Of a DNA stretch of 64,000 bases, positions 44,154 to 55,148 are shown piece after piece. A program made the translations under genes and the position numbers. This DNA is from Microvirga arabica (GTDB lineage: Bacteria; Pseudomonadota; Alphaproteobacteria; Rhizobiales; Beijerinckiaceae). How positions within the stretch are numbered: position 1 is the first letter of the stretch; each line of letters opens with the position of its first letter. Below the pieces are notes generated by a model. The model was not told the DNA's origin. It was given only the letters and a program-made list of their open reading frames with translations, and searched no databases. The stretch covers positions 1 through 64,000 of the forward strand of contig NZ_JAFBID010000015.1 of NCBI RefSeq assembly GCF_016811235.1, given 5' to 3'.

Positions 44154-45395
44154 TCAGAAGGCGGTTGCAGGCAGGCTGCGGGACACGATCCGCTGCGGAG
44201 CGAGCCCCTCGGCCGCCAGAACCTCGAACACCTCCAATGTATGTTGTCTGTCGCGCGTTTCGATAGTGATGTCGATGGAAACGCCCTTGGCCGGCACGTC
44301 CAGGAACAGGCGGCCGTGCGACACCTCCAGGATGTTGGCCCCAAGCTGGCCGAGCAGGCTCGCCACGCGGCCCAACAGGCCCGGCCGGTCATTGGAGGTG
44401 ATGCGGAAGGAGGTGATGCGGTCGTCTCGCTCCAGTTCGCGCACCATGACGGACGCGAGGATCCGGGCGTCGATGTTGCCGCCGCAGAGCACGAGGCCCA
44501 CGCGCTTGCCCTCGAACCGTTCAGGAGCCGCCATCATGGCGGCAAGCCCCGCCGCGCCTGCGCCCTCCGCCATGGTCCGCTGCAGGGTGGCATAAGCGTT
44601 GACCGCGCGCTCGATTACGGGCTCCTCGACGGCAATGATGTCGGACACCAGATCGCGCACGATGGGCAGCGGCAGCTGCCCGACGGTCTTCACCGCGATG
44701 CCCTCGGCGAGCGTCGCGCCGCCGATGGGCTGGTTCTCGCCCCGGATGGCGTTGCGGAAGGACGGGTAGAGGGCGGCCTCCACGCCGATGATCTCGATGC
44801 TGGGCTTGAGCGCCTTCACGGCGACCGTGATGCCGGAAATGAGCCCGCCGCCGCCGATGGGCACGATGATCTGGTCGAGATCCGGCGCGTCGGCCAGCAT
44901 CTCCAACCCGATGGTGCCTTGGCCGGCCATGACCTTCGGGTCGTCGTAAGGGTGCACGAAAACGAGGCCCTCGGCCTCCGCGATCTCGCGGGCGCGGGCA
45001 GCCGACTCATAGAGCGTCTCGCCGAACAGGATCACCTTGGCCCCGTAGGAGCGGGTGTTCTCCGCCTTCACGAGAGGCGTGCCCTCCGGCATGACGATGG
45101 TGGCCGGGATGCCGAGACGGCGCGCATGATAGGCCACCGCCTGGGCGTGGTTGCCCGCCGACATGGCGATGACCCCGCGGGCGCGCTCGTCGGCTTTCAG
45201 GCTCTCCAGCTTCGTCACCGCGCCGCGCTCCTTGAAGGAGCCGGTCGGCTGCATGTTCTCGTGCTTCACGCAGACGGTGGCGCCGGTGAGCTGCGACAGG
45301 CGAGGGGCGGGAACAAGCGGTGTCCGCAGCACCTGACCGCGGATCGTCTCCGCAGCACGGGTCACATCGTCGATGGTGATGGCGTAATCGGCCAC
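44154..45395 (-). CDS. ilvA: Threonine ammonia-lyase
   Basis: A 413-residue PLP enzyme that deaminates threonine to 2-oxobutanoate for isoleucine synthesis (or catabolically). The PLP Lys lies in PTGSFKERGA, followed by MSAGNHAQAVAYHA and the GGGGLISG phosphate loop. A C-terminal ACT domain starts near residue 320 and is shorter than in biosynthetic IlvA of E. coli. It starts with GTG at 45395 with GGAGGAAATC upstream. Confidence 0.94.
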   Translation of the reverse strand: MADYAITIDDVTRAAETIRGQVLRTPLVPAPRLSQLTGATVCVKHENMQPTGSFKERGAVTKLESLKADERARGVIAMSAGNHAQAVAYHARRLGIPATIVMPEGTPLVKAENTRSYGAKVILFGETLYESAARAREIAEAEGLVFVHPYDDPKVMAGQGTIGLEMLADAPDLDQIIVPIGGGGLISGITVAVKALKPSIEIIGVEAALYPSFRNAIRGENQPIGGATLAEGIAVKTVGQLPLPIVRDLVSDIIAVEEPVIERAVNAYATLQRTMAEGAGAAGLAAMMAAPERFEGKRVGLVLCGGNIDARILASVMVRELERDDRITSFRITSNDRPGLLGRVASLLGQLGANILEVSHGRLFLDVPAKGVSIDITIETRDRQHTLEVFEVLAAEGLAPQRIVSRSLPATAF

Positions 45396-45423
45396 GATTT
45401 CCTCCGGAGACTTATTATACGCC

Positions 45424-46779
45424 TTAAACAGGTCTTGGTGTTGGATCCTTGAAACCCAGCAGGCCGCCGGGCCGGAAGATCAGGAACACGACGAGTGCCG
45501 CATAAAGCGCCATGTCGCGAATCTCGATGGGCAGATACGCCGACCACAGGGTTTCGAACAAGCCCACGGCGAAACCTCCTAACATCGCCCCGGGGATGGA
45601 GCCAATCCCGCCGATGATGGCCGCGATCAGCGCCTTGAGGCCGTACTGGAAGCCTCCCGCGAAGCCGAGGCCGCCATATTGGGCGACGATCAGCATCCCT
45701 GAGAGACCCGCCATAGCGCCGGCCAGAGCCAGAGTTTGGGTCAGCAGGCGAGGGCCGTTGACTCCCATAAGCGCTGCGGCTTTCGCATCATCCGCATAGG
45801 CCCGCCAGGCTCGCCCGAAGGTGGTCGCCTGAACGAGCCAGAGAAGGCCCAACGCTGCGATCAGGCCGATGCCGCTGGTGATGGCGGTGATCGGCGTCAG
45901 GCTGACGAGAAAATCCTGTGCACGGGCCAGCGGCCAGGCCTCGGACCAGATCGGCGGCAGCCAGACGGTCACGGGACTCTGCACGAGCCGCAGGTATTCC
46001 ATGAGAAACAGGGAGAGGCCGACGGTCGCGATGAGGCTCGGCTGCGGGCTCTGGGCCTCGATCCGCCCGATGGTGAAGTGACCCCCGACCGCGCTGTGGA
46101 TCGCGCCGGCGAAGAGCGCGGCGGCAAGGCCTGCCGCCAGCCCGCGCACAGGCGCACTGCCGCCGGAGGCCAGCACCACCGAAGCGCCGGCAATGGTGGC
46201 CGCCGAGCCCACGGCCGCGAGTTCTCCGAAGGCGAGGTTGATCCGCCCGCTCAGGCCGAACACCAGGGCAAAGGCGACCGAGAGCAGGGCATAGATAGCG
46301 GTTCGCGGCAGGCTCACGAGGATCTGCTGCAGCCAGTATGCCACCGCCATCGGAATCTCGGTCACGTCCGCGTCGGCCCGGCTGCCCGGATCGCCCGCTG
46401 TGCCCTCGGGCGTCTCGAGATAGAAGCGCTTGAGCATGTAGAGGCTGGCGCCGGAGAGCAGTCCTTCCTCGGTGCCGAGGCCCGTCAGCTCTGCCTTGTT
46501 GGGCGACAGCCCCTCGGCGGCGAACTGACAGATGGCGAACCGCTCCAGCACCGGGCGGTCGGGGTATTGGGCGATGTAGTCGATCCGCAGGCTTCGCGCG
46601 ACCGGCCCCTCGCGGACTCGCTCGACGGCGATCACCGCACCTGGATTGAGCGCCGGCAGGGCCGATCGGCAGACCCGCGTCTGTTCGGCGTCGATGGCAA
46701 GCCCGCAGGCCGATAGGAGACTCAGACTCCACAGGAGGATGGCGAGCCGCCACACCCTGACGAGTCCTGAGCCTGACAC
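45424..46779 (-). CDS. Branched-chain amino-acid-type ABC permease with N-terminal lipoprotein-like extension
   Basis: A 451-residue protein. It starts with a lipobox-like signal (SLLSACGLAI) and ~130 residues of soluble sequence, then a LivH-type permease core with about eight helices and the EAA-like region near LTQTLALAGAMAGLSGML. Standard LivH is ~300 residues, so the N-terminal domain is an addition. No LivM, LivG, LivF or binding-protein gene lies nearby. GTG start at 46779; a second GTG at 46755 is possible. It sits between hemB and ilvA on the same strand. Confidence 0.78.
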   Translation of the reverse strand: MSGSGLVRVWRLAILLWSLSLLSACGLAIDAEQTRVCRSALPALNPGAVIAVERVREGPVARSLRIDYIAQYPDRPVLERFAICQFAAEGLSPNKAELTGLGTEEGLLSGASLYMLKRFYLETPEGTAGDPGSRADADVTEIPMAVAYWLQQILVSLPRTAIYALLSVAFALVFGLSGRINLAFGELAAVGSAATIAGASVVLASGGSAPVRGLAAGLAAALFAGAIHSAVGGHFTIGRIEAQSPQPSLIATVGLSLFLMEYLRLVQSPVTVWLPPIWSEAWPLARAQDFLVSLTPITAITSGIGLIAALGLLWLVQATTFGRAWRAYADDAKAAALMGVNGPRLLTQTLALAGAMAGLSGMLIVAQYGGLGFAGGFQYGLKALIAAIIGGIGSIPGAMLGGFAVGLFETLWSAYLPIEIRDMALYAALVVFLIFRPGGLLGFKDPTPRPV

Positions 46780-46806
46780 GGGCGGGCCTGGGTTGTTATC
46801 GAAGGG

Positions 46807-47898
<1,092 letters not shown>

Positions 47899-47954
47899 TT
47901 AGCACATTTAAATCGCTCTAAAAAAGGGTTCGAGGTCGCAGTTCCGCAGGTTCT

Positions 47955-48052
47955 GCGTCATTCTCAGGCCAAGCGGAGCGAAGGAAGGGGATCCATAGCG
48001 CTGAGGGTGTGAGTGGATTCCCTTCCCCTCCGCTACGCTCCGGCCGGGTATG
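47955..48052. repeat. Dispersed intergenic repeat, GGATCC type
   Basis: From GCGTCATTCTC to CCGGCCGGGTATGG, with the core GGGGATCCATAGCGCT near 47988-48003. The same core occurs at 19146-19244 and 42245-42401. Confidence 0.65.
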
Positions 48053-48094
48053 GCACCGGTGCATTGATGCCCGCGCGCCTCTGTGTCTCTCCCT

Positions 48095-48182
48095 CGTCAT
48101 GGCCGGCCTTGTGCCGACCATCCCGATTGGAAAGGTGCTACGCGTCCGTATCGAGATCACCCGCAAAAGGCCAGTGATGACG
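48095..48182. repeat. Dispersed palindromic repeat, ATGGCCGG type (diverged)
   Basis: From CGTCATGGCCGGCCTTGTGCCG to GCCAGTGATGACG, the same layout and length as 32945-33035, with a few substitutions. Confidence 0.6.
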
Positions 48183-48288
48183 GAGTAGGTGTCAGGTTCG
48201 GTCGGGCGTCCTTACGGGAATGACAGTGTGTCCATTGACGGCCGGCCCCGGCCTTGTTTTAAGCCGCAGCCAGATGAAGGAGTGGTCC

Positions 48289-49341
48289 ATGGACGAGAGC
48301 GTCGAAATCGTCTGCGAGAAGCAGGGGGAAGCCGGGCTCATCACGCTCAACCGTCCCAAGGCGCTCAACGCCCTCAACCTCGCCATGGTTCGCGAGATGC
48401 GCCGGGCGCTCGATGCCTGGGAGCGGGACTCGTCCGTCACCCGGGTGATCGTGAAAGGCGCGGGTGAGAAGGCCTTCTGCGCCGGCGGCGACATCCGGCA
48501 GCTCACCGAGAGCCTGAAGGCCGGAAAGCGCGACGAGGCGCTCGCCTTCTGGCGTGAGGAATACCAGCTCAACATCCGCATCAAGCGCTATGCCAAGCCC
48601 TACATCGCCCTCATCGATGGCATCGTCATGGGCGGCGGCGTCGGCGTGTCCCTGCACGGCTCGCACCGGGTGGCGGGCGAGCGCTACCTCTTCGCCATGC
48701 CTGAGGTCGGAATCGGCTTCTTCCCTGACGTCGGCGCCACCTATGCCCTGCCGCGCCTGCCGGGCGAGACCGGCATGTACCTCGCTCTCACCGGCGAGCG
48801 CGTGAAGCGGGCCGACGCGGTGATGCTGAGGCTGGCGACGCATGCGGTCGCGAGCGAAAGCATCCCGAAATTGCGGGCGGCGCTGATCGCCGGCGCGCCG
48901 GTGGACGAAGCGTTGGCCCAAGCCATGGCCGATCCGGGCCCGGCCCCGCTGGAGGCGCACCGGGCCGTGATCGATTCCTGCTTCTCGGCGGAGAGCGTCG
49001 CCGCTGTGATGCAGCGTCTCGACGAGGCTGCCGCGAAAGGCTCGGAGTTTGCCGCCAAGACCGCCGCAGGCATGCGCACCAAGTCGCCGACCAGCATGAA
49101 CCTCGCCTTCGAGCAGGTGCGCCGGGGCGCCACCCTCGATTTCGAAGAGGCCATGAAGGTCGAGTTCCGCATCGTCTCGCGCATCGGCGACGGCCAAGAC
49201 TTCTACGAGGGTGTCCGGGCGGTGATCATCGACAAGGACAACCAGCCCCGCTGGCAGCCCGCCTCCTTTGAGCAGGTGGACAGGGCCGCGATCGAGCGGC
49301 ACTTCGCGAGCCTCGGCGATCGCGAACTGGAGACTGCCTGA
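48289..49341 (+). CDS. 3-hydroxyisobutyryl-CoA hydrolase / enoyl-CoA hydratase family protein
   Basis: A 350-residue crotonase-fold enzyme, longer than plain enoyl-CoA hydratases and matching 3-hydroxyisobutyryl-CoA hydrolase of valine degradation. Oxyanion-hole segment is FCAGGDIRQL; IVMGGGVGVSLHG and the catalytic Glu in MPEVGIGFFPDVG are present. The ATG at 48289 has AAGGAG 7 nt upstream. Its stop overlaps the next ATG by 1 nt. The hydrolase assignment rests on the GFFPDVG motif and length. Confidence 0.87.
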   Translation: MDESVEIVCEKQGEAGLITLNRPKALNALNLAMVREMRRALDAWERDSSVTRVIVKGAGEKAFCAGGDIRQLTESLKAGKRDEALAFWREEYQLNIRIKRYAKPYIALIDGIVMGGGVGVSLHGSHRVAGERYLFAMPEVGIGFFPDVGATYALPRLPGETGMYLALTGERVKRADAVMLRLATHAVASESIPKLRAALIAGAPVDEALAQAMADPGPAPLEAHRAVIDSCFSAESVAAVMQRLDEAAAKGSEFAAKTAAGMRTKSPTSMNLAFEQVRRGATLDFEEAMKVEFRIVSRIGDGQDFYEGVRAVIIDKDNQPRWQPASFEQVDRAAIERHFASLGDRELETA

Positions 49342-49799
49342 TGCCCCACAGAGGCAGCCAGTCGTCCGGCCACGCGGCCCGGGAATACCTTTCCGACCGG
49401 ATCGAGGAGCGCCCCGCACCCCAGGGCTTCATGCGCTGGAGCTTCGTGCTCACCTGCTTCATGCGCATCCTGGCGATTCTCTGGATCATGAAGGGCCTGA
49501 GTTCCTGGGCGGTGATCCTCGGCATCTGGACTCCGGCCGGCCAGTTCGAGGCGCGCTCCACGGGCTATCAGGCCACCATCATCTATTTCGCCCTGATCGA
49601 CCTGATCGCGGCCGTCGGCCTGTGGATGGCGAGCACTTGGGGGGGAATCATGTGGCTTCTCGCCATCATGAGCCATCTCATCCTAGCAGCTTTCTTTCCG
49701 GGCATCCTCGCAAGCGGCATGGTGACCGTGGCGTTCTTCCTTACGCTCATGGCGGTCTATCTAGGGATTTCCTGGCTCGCTGCCCGAGAGGGCCACTGA
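49341..49799 (+). CDS. DUF6163-like membrane protein
   Basis: A 152-residue membrane protein with four helices (from about residue 33) and a cytoplasmic N-terminus. It matches the small DUF6163 group of Hyphomicrobiales, with the FMRWSFVLTCFMRILAILWIM stretch. It overlaps the hydrolase gene by TGATG, so it is translationally coupled. Function is unknown. Confidence 0.72.
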   Translation: MPHRGSQSSGHAAREYLSDRIEERPAPQGFMRWSFVLTCFMRILAILWIMKGLSSWAVILGIWTPAGQFEARSTGYQATIIYFALIDLIAAVGLWMASTWGGIMWLLAIMSHLILAAFFPGILASGMVTVAFFLTLMAVYLGISWLAAREGH

Positions 49800-50055
49800 C
49801 CGGCTGTAAGGCCAAGCTCCTCACGCAGAAGTGTATCCTCAGGACAACACTCGAAGGTTACATCGTGCTCAGGAGCGGTTCCGGGCTGCGAGGGACGGCC
49901 GGTTGGGCGCTTTGCCATAAAACGGCCCCGATGTTCCTCGTTTTCGATACCATTCCTTAATCCAATCCGGGCACTTATCGCCAGGAGAGGAGGGAGCCGG
50001 GCACCTGTCCGCCGCTCCCGCCGTGACCACTTCTAACCGGGAAGAGCCTGCGCTC

Positions 50056-51327
50056 ATGTTGTCTCGCCGTACCCTACTGACTGGATCGCTCGCCCTGATC
50101 TTCACGCCGGCCACCGGGGCCATGGCGCAGCAGTTCGCCCAGAACCAGGCCGAGTGGTCGCAGAATTACGAGGCGGTCTCCCGCACCCGCGTGCAGCGGA
50201 CTTCGACCCCCATGCTTTCGGCCGAGTCGCTCGCCGCCACCGAGCAGATGATCGAATACTACCGCAACATTGCGGCCCGCGGCGGCTGGCAGCCCGTGCA
50301 GGGCGTTCAGGGCCTGCGCGTCGGCTCCAAGAGCCCGGCCGTCATGGCCCTGCGCCAGCGCCTCATCATTTCCGGCGATCTCGATCCGGCCGCCGGCGAA
50401 TCGCCGATTTATGATTCCTACGTCGAGGCGGCCGTCCGCCGCTTCCAGGCCCGCCACGGCATCAGCTCCACGGGCACCATGACGGGCCCAACGGTCGTCG
50501 CCATGAACGTGCCGGTCGACCTGCGCATCCGCCAGCTCGAGATCAACGTGGCCCGCCTGCGCAGCCTCGTGGGCTCCGGGCTGCCCGGCCGCTATGCGGT
50601 GGCCAACATCCCGGCCGCTCTCGTCGAGGCGGTGGAGGGCGGCGTCGTGCACTCCCGCCACGCGGCCGGCGTCGGCAAGATCGACCGCCAGTCGCCCCTG
50701 CTGAACTCGAAGGTGGTCGAGGTCAACTTCAACCCGTTCTGGACGGCTCCTGCCTCGGTGGTGAAGAAGGACCTCATCCCGAAGATGCAGAAGGAGCCGA
50801 ACTATCTCGCCGAGAACAAGATCCGCATCTTCAATGCGGCCGGCCAGGAAATTCCCTCCAGCCAGATCAACTGGTTCTCCGACGAGGCGACCCGCTACCG
50901 CTTCCGCCAGGATCCGGGCGGCGACCTGAACTCCATGGGGTTCGTGCGCATCAACATCCCGAACCAGCACGGCGTCTACATGCACGACACGCCCTCCAAG
51001 GGCATCTTCGGCGACGACTTCCGCTTCGTCTCCTCGGGCTGCATCCGCATCCAGAACGTGCGCGACTACATCGAGTGGCTCCTGAAGGACACCCCCGGCT
51101 GGAGCCGCGAGCAGATCGACGCTACCTTCCGGTCCGGCGAGCGCATCGACGCCCGCCTGGCTCAAGCCGTTCCGATCCACTGGATCTATGTCACCGCCTG
51201 GGCGACCCCGGACGGCCTCGTGCAGTTCCGCGACGACATCTACAACAAGGACGGCCTCGGCAATGCCATCCCGGTCGCGAGCCGCGTGCCGACCGAGCCG
51301 GACCAGGAGATGTTCCTGCAGAACTGA
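50056..51327 (+). CDS. L,D-transpeptidase with peptidoglycan-binding domain
   Basis: A 423-residue secreted enzyme that makes 3-3 crosslinks in peptidoglycan or attaches outer-membrane proteins. The signal reads MLSRRTLLTGSLALIF, a Tat-like twin arginine, and ends AMA. A PG_binding_1 region is VMALRQRLIISGDL. The YkuD domain has YMHDTPSKGIFG and SSGCIRIQN with the catalytic Cys. The size matches the YcbB-like large group. An upstream GTG at 50023 would put 11 residues before the signal and is rejected. Confidence 0.9.
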   Translation: MLSRRTLLTGSLALIFTPATGAMAQQFAQNQAEWSQNYEAVSRTRVQRTSTPMLSAESLAATEQMIEYYRNIAARGGWQPVQGVQGLRVGSKSPAVMALRQRLIISGDLDPAAGESPIYDSYVEAAVRRFQARHGISSTGTMTGPTVVAMNVPVDLRIRQLEINVARLRSLVGSGLPGRYAVANIPAALVEAVEGGVVHSRHAAGVGKIDRQSPLLNSKVVEVNFNPFWTAPASVVKKDLIPKMQKEPNYLAENKIRIFNAAGQEIPSSQINWFSDEATRYRFRQDPGGDLNSMGFVRINIPNQHGVYMHDTPSKGIFGDDFRFVSSGCIRIQNVRDYIEWLLKDTPGWSREQIDATFRSGERIDARLAQAVPIHWIYVTAWATPDGLVQFRDDIYNKDGLGNAIPVASRVPTEPDQEMFLQN

Positions 51328-51350
51328 GGTTCTTTTCTCACCAAGCTTCG

Positions 51351-51380
51351 ACAGCCCGCCCTCCGGCGGGCTGTTGCATT
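51351..51380 (+). terminator. Rho-independent terminator after L,D-transpeptidase
   Basis: A 10-bp stem (ACAGCCCGCC / GGCGGGCTGT) with a CTCC loop is followed by a weak T-tract (TTGCATTT), 23 nt after the stop. Confidence 0.75.
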
Positions 51381-51503
51381 TCCAGGGCTGGGTAGGCATG
51401 TCTCCGGAGCAGTTGGCGCGGCGAAGCCCGCCATGTTAAAGGCCACGGCACGTGCAGATCGAGCGGCCGTTTCGGCATAGACTCCAGGAAGGCGAGGGTA
51501 CCC

Positions 51504-52808
51504 ATGAGCGCCAGTGAAGCGGCACACAGCCATCTCTCCAACAGCTTCTTTTCGGCAAGCCTCGCGGACAGCGATCCCGAAATTGCCCGCGCCATCGGGC
51601 TGGAGCTCGGCCGCCAGCGCGACGAGATCGAGCTGATCGCCTCCGAGAACATCGTTTCGCGCGCCGTCCTTGAGGCTCAAGGCTCGGTGATGACCAACAA
51701 GTACGCGGAGGGCTACCCCGGCCGCCGCTACTACGGCGGCTGCCAGTTCGTCGACATGGCCGAGGAACTGGCGATTGAGCGCGCCAAGCGCCTGTTCGAC
51801 TGCCGGTTCGCCAACGTTCAGCCGAACTCCGGCTCCCAGGCCAACCAGGCCGTGTTCATGGCCCTCATGAAGCCGGGCGACACCTTCATGGGCCTGGATC
51901 TCGCCTGCGGCGGCCACCTGACCCACGGTTCGCCGGTCAACATGTCCGGCAAGTGGTTCAACGTGGTGAGCTACAAGGTGCGCGAGAGCGACCAGATCAT
52001 CGACATGGATGAGGTGGCGCAGTTGGCCCGCGAGCACAAGCCGAAGGTGATCGTCGCCGGCGGCTCGGCCTATTCCCGCTTCTGGGACTTCGCCCGCTTC
52101 CGCGAGATCGCCGACGAGGTCGGTGCCTTCTTCATGGTGGATATCGCGCATTTCGCGGGCCTTGTTGCCGGCGGCGCTCATCCGTCGCCGTTCCCACATG
52201 CCCATGTCGTCACCACGACCACGCACAAGACCCTGCGCGGTCCGCGCGGCGGCATGATCCTCACCAACGAGGAAGACTTGGCGAAGAAGTTCAACTCGGC
52301 CATCTTCCCCGGCCTTCAGGGCGGCCCGCTCATGCACGTCATTGCCGCCAAGGCGGTCGCTTTTGGCGAGGCCCTGCGCCCCGAGTTCAAGCTCTATGCC
52401 CGCTCGGTTGTCGAGAACGCCAAGGTGCTGGCCGACACCATGCTGGCGAATGGCTATGCCATCGTGGCCGGCGGCACGGACAACCACCTCATGCTGGTGG
52501 ATCTTCGCCCGAAGAAGCTCACCGGCAAGGCGGCGGAAGCATCCCTCGGCCGCGCCCACATCACCTGCAACAAGAACGGCGTGCCGTTCGACCCCGAGAA
52601 GCCGATGGTCACCTCAGGCGTGCGCCTTGGGACGCCCGCCGCCACGTCCCGCGGCTTTGGTGTGGCCGAGTTCAAGCGGGTGGGCGAGCTGATCGTCGAG
52701 ACCCTGGACGGCTTGGCGAAGAACGGCGACGAGGGCAACGCCTCGGTCGAGGAATCGGTCAAGCAGCGCGTTCACGAGCTGACCCGCCGCTTCCCGATCT
52801 ACGGGTGA
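51504..52808 (+). CDS. glyA: Serine hydroxymethyltransferase
   Basis: A 434-residue PLP enzyme that interconverts serine and glycine and charges tetrahydrofolate with a one-carbon unit. The PLP Lys is in [14 protein letters not shown] (near residue 240). [15 protein letters not shown] is the substrate region. Length is normal. The glyA-nrdR-ribD-ribE-ribH-nusB-thiL order is typical of the class. Confidence 0.97.
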   Translation: MSASEAAHSHLSNSFFSASLADSDPEIARAIGLELGRQRDEIELIASENIVSRAVLEAQGSVMTNKYAEGYPGRRYYGGCQFVDMAEELAIERAKRLFDCRFANVQPNSGSQANQAVFMALMKPGDTFMGLDLACGGHLTHGSPVNMSGKWFNVVSYKVRESDQIIDMDEVAQLAREHKPKVIVAGGSAYSRFWDFARFREIADEVGAFFMVDIAHFAGLVAGGAHPSPFPHAHVVTTTTHKTLRGPRGGMILTNEEDLAKKFNSAIFPGLQGGPLMHVIAAKAVAFGEALRPEFKLYARSVVENAKVLADTMLANGYAIVAGGTDNHLMLVDLRPKKLTGKAAEASLGRAHITCNKNGVPFDPEKPMVTSGVRLGTPAATSRGFGVAEFKRVGELIVETLDGLAKNGDEGNASVEESVKQRVHELTRRFPIYG

Positions 52809-52823
52809 GGGTATAGCTGATCC

Positions 52824-53333
52824 ATGCGTTGCCCTTATTGCGGGGGCCTGGACACCCAGGTGAAGGATTCCCGCCCCACGGACGATTCCTCGTCCATCCG
52901 CCGCCGCCGCATCTGCCCGGATTGCGGCGGTCGCTTCACGACCTTCGAGCGCGTGCAGCTGCGCGAACTCACGGTAGTGAAGCGCTCAGGCCGTCGCGTG
53001 CCCTTCGACCGGGACAAGCTCCAGCAATCGGTGGACGTGGCGCTGCGCAAGCGGCCGGTGGAGCCCGAGCGCGTCGAGCGCATGATCAACGGCATCGTGC
53101 GCCAGCTTGAGAGCATGAGCGACGGCGAGGTGTCCAGCGAACAGGTGGGCGAGCTCGTCATGGAAGGGCTGAAAGGCCTCGACGATGTGGCCTATGTGCG
53201 CTTCGCTTCCGTCTACAAGAACTTTCGCGAAGCCAGGGACTTCGAGGAGATTCTTGGCAAGCTGGCTGAAGGCGAGACCGAGGAGGATCTGCCGCCTCCG
53301 CCGAAGAAAAAGCGCGCTTCGAGCGAGCCATGA
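52824..53333 (+). CDS. nrdR: Transcriptional repressor NrdR
   Basis: A 169-residue ATP/dATP-sensing repressor of ribonucleotide reductase genes. The zinc ribbon is [17 protein letters not shown] with [13 protein letters not shown]; an ATP-cone domain follows. A Pro/Lys-rich tail ends the protein. Its stop overlaps ribD by 4 nt (ATGA). Confidence 0.96.
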   Translation: MRCPYCGGLDTQVKDSRPTDDSSSIRRRRICPDCGGRFTTFERVQLRELTVVKRSGRRVPFDRDKLQQSVDVALRKRPVEPERVERMINGIVRQLESMSDGEVSSEQVGELVMEGLKGLDDVAYVRFASVYKNFREARDFEEILGKLAEGETEEDLPPPPKKKRASSEP

Positions 53334-54478
53334 CCGACCCCGGCGCCAGGGGGCTGCCGCCTGACCGGAACGGCCACGACGAGCGCTTCATGCGCCTCGC
53401 GCTTGCGCTCGGGTCTCGCCATCTCGGCCTGACTTGGCCCAACCCGTCCGTGGGAGCCGTGCTGGTCGATGAGAGCGGCAAGGTGCCTGTCATCGTCGCG
53501 CAAGGCATCACCCAGGCGGGCGGCAGGCCTCACGCCGAGCGCGTGGCCCTCGAGGCGGTAGGCAGGCGTGCCCGTGGAGCGACGCTCTACGTCACCCTCG
53601 AGCCCTGTGCCACCCGCAGCAGCCGGGACCACGGCCCGTCCTGCACCGACCTCATCGTGGCGGCCGGAGTCGGACGCCTCGTGGTCAGCGTCGCCGATCC
53701 GAGCCCGCACGCCGCCGGCCAAGGCCCGGAGCGCTTCAGCCATGCGGGCATCCCGATGAATGTCGGCTGCCTCGCCGAGGACGGCGCGAGGCTCCATCGC
53801 GGCCACATCACGCGGGTCACCAAGGGGCGTCCCGCCGTGACCGTGAAGCTCGCCCGCAGCACGGAAGGCTTTGCCGGTTCGCGCCATGGTCCGCGCCTGA
53901 TCCTCACGGGAGAGATCGCCCAGGCGAAAGTCCACCTGATGCGCGCCCATGCGGATGCGATCATGGTCGGTGTCGGGACGGTGCTGGCGGACGATCCTCT
54001 GCTGAACGTGCGCTTGCCCGGCCTGGAGAGCCGCTCGCCGGTCCGCATCGTGGTCGATTCTCAACTGAGGACTCCGGCAACGTCTCGGGTCGTCACCGGA
54101 GCCGGCGCAATCCCGACCTGGATCCTGACGACGGTGGAGGCCCCCGTTGAGGCTGAGAAAGCGCTGACCGCCCAGGGTGTCGAGGTCCTGCGAGTAGCTG
54201 CCGATGAAGCTGGCCGCGTTTCATTACCTGAGGCCCTGGGGCTTCTCGGCACGCGCGGGGTCACGCAGGTATTCTGCGAGGGCGGTCCGGATCTGGCGGA
54301 CGCGCTGGCAAAGGCCGATCTCATTGACGATCTGATCCTGATCACGGGCCGCTCCGCGCGGGGGCAGGGCGACGTTCCGGCGCTCGGCCTGTCGCTGCAG
54401 GACCGCATGGATCAACTCTCGTTATGGGCCGAGGAGCAGATCGGCCCCGATCTTTTCATGTTCTGGGAGAGACCCTGA
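53330..54478 (+). CDS. ribD: Bifunctional riboflavin deaminase/reductase
   Basis: A 382-residue RibD. The N-terminal deaminase has the zinc-site [14 protein letters not shown] and a second half [15 protein letters not shown]; the C-terminal reductase has [20 protein letters not shown]. In the classic form the zinc loop is PC-x8-C with TPPC; here it is PC-x11-C with GPSC, so the loop is a variant. It overlaps ribE by 1 nt. Confidence 0.93.
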   Translation: MTDPGARGLPPDRNGHDERFMRLALALGSRHLGLTWPNPSVGAVLVDESGKVPVIVAQGITQAGGRPHAERVALEAVGRRARGATLYVTLEPCATRSSRDHGPSCTDLIVAAGVGRLVVSVADPSPHAAGQGPERFSHAGIPMNVGCLAEDGARLHRGHITRVTKGRPAVTVKLARSTEGFAGSRHGPRLILTGEIAQAKVHLMRAHADAIMVGVGTVLADDPLLNVRLPGLESRSPVRIVVDSQLRTPATSRVVTGAGAIPTWILTTVEAPVEAEKALTAQGVEVLRVAADEAGRVSLPEALGLLGTRGVTQVFCEGGPDLADALAKADLIDDLILITGRSARGQGDVPALGLSLQDRMDQLSLWAEEQIGPDLFMFWERP

Positions 54479-55113
54479 TGTTTACTGGTATCGTCACCGA
54501 CGTCGGTGAAGTGGCGGCGGTGGAAGGGTCTCAAGACACCCTCAAGCGCCTGCGCATCCATTCATCCTATGATCCCGCCACGATCGTGCTCGGCGCGTCC
54601 ATCGCCTGCGGCGGGCCGTGCCTGACTGTCGTGGCCTTCGGCCCTCGGGAGGGCGGCAGCTGGTTCGACGTGGATGCTGCGGCCGAGACGCTGGAGCGCA
54701 CCACCGTCGGCGAGTGGCAGGCGGGCACCAGGGTTAATCTGGAGCGCTCCCTGAAGATTGGCGACGAACTCGGCGGCCATATCGTGACCGGGCATGTGGA
54801 CGGCTTGGCCACCATCGTGGCCAAGGAGGCGATCACGGCGGGCGACGATCCCTGGGGACCGACGGCCCGCTTCACCCTGAAGGTGCCGCCGGCGCTTGCC
54901 CCGTTCATTGCCGAAAAGGGCTCGGTCTGCCTCGACGGCACGTCGCTCACCGTGAACACGGTCAACGACGACATGTTCTCCGTGCTCATCATCCCGCATA
55001 CGCTCGCCGTGACGACCTGGGGCGACCGGCAGGTGGGCGACAAGCTCAACCTCGAAGTCGACCTCATGGCCCGCTACGCCGCGCGGCTTGCGGACGCGCG
55101 CCGGGCGGGGTAG
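54478..55113 (+). CDS. ribE: Riboflavin synthase alpha chain
   Basis: A 211-residue enzyme that dismutates 6,7-dimethyl-8-ribityllumazine to riboflavin. Two lumazine-binding repeats: [12 protein letters not shown] near the start and IVTGHVDGLATI near the middle, with LDGTSLTVN in the second. The start is the ATG in TGATG at the end of ribD, so translation is coupled. Confidence 0.95.
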   Translation: MFTGIVTDVGEVAAVEGSQDTLKRLRIHSSYDPATIVLGASIACGGPCLTVVAFGPREGGSWFDVDAAAETLERTTVGEWQAGTRVNLERSLKIGDELGGHIVTGHVDGLATIVAKEAITAGDDPWGPTARFTLKVPPALAPFIAEKGSVCLDGTSLTVNTVNDDMFSVLIIPHTLAVTTWGDRQVGDKLNLEVDLMARYAARLADARRAG

Positions 55114-55148
55114 GGGAACGCCTAACGTTTCCCGTATTCCATACGCAG

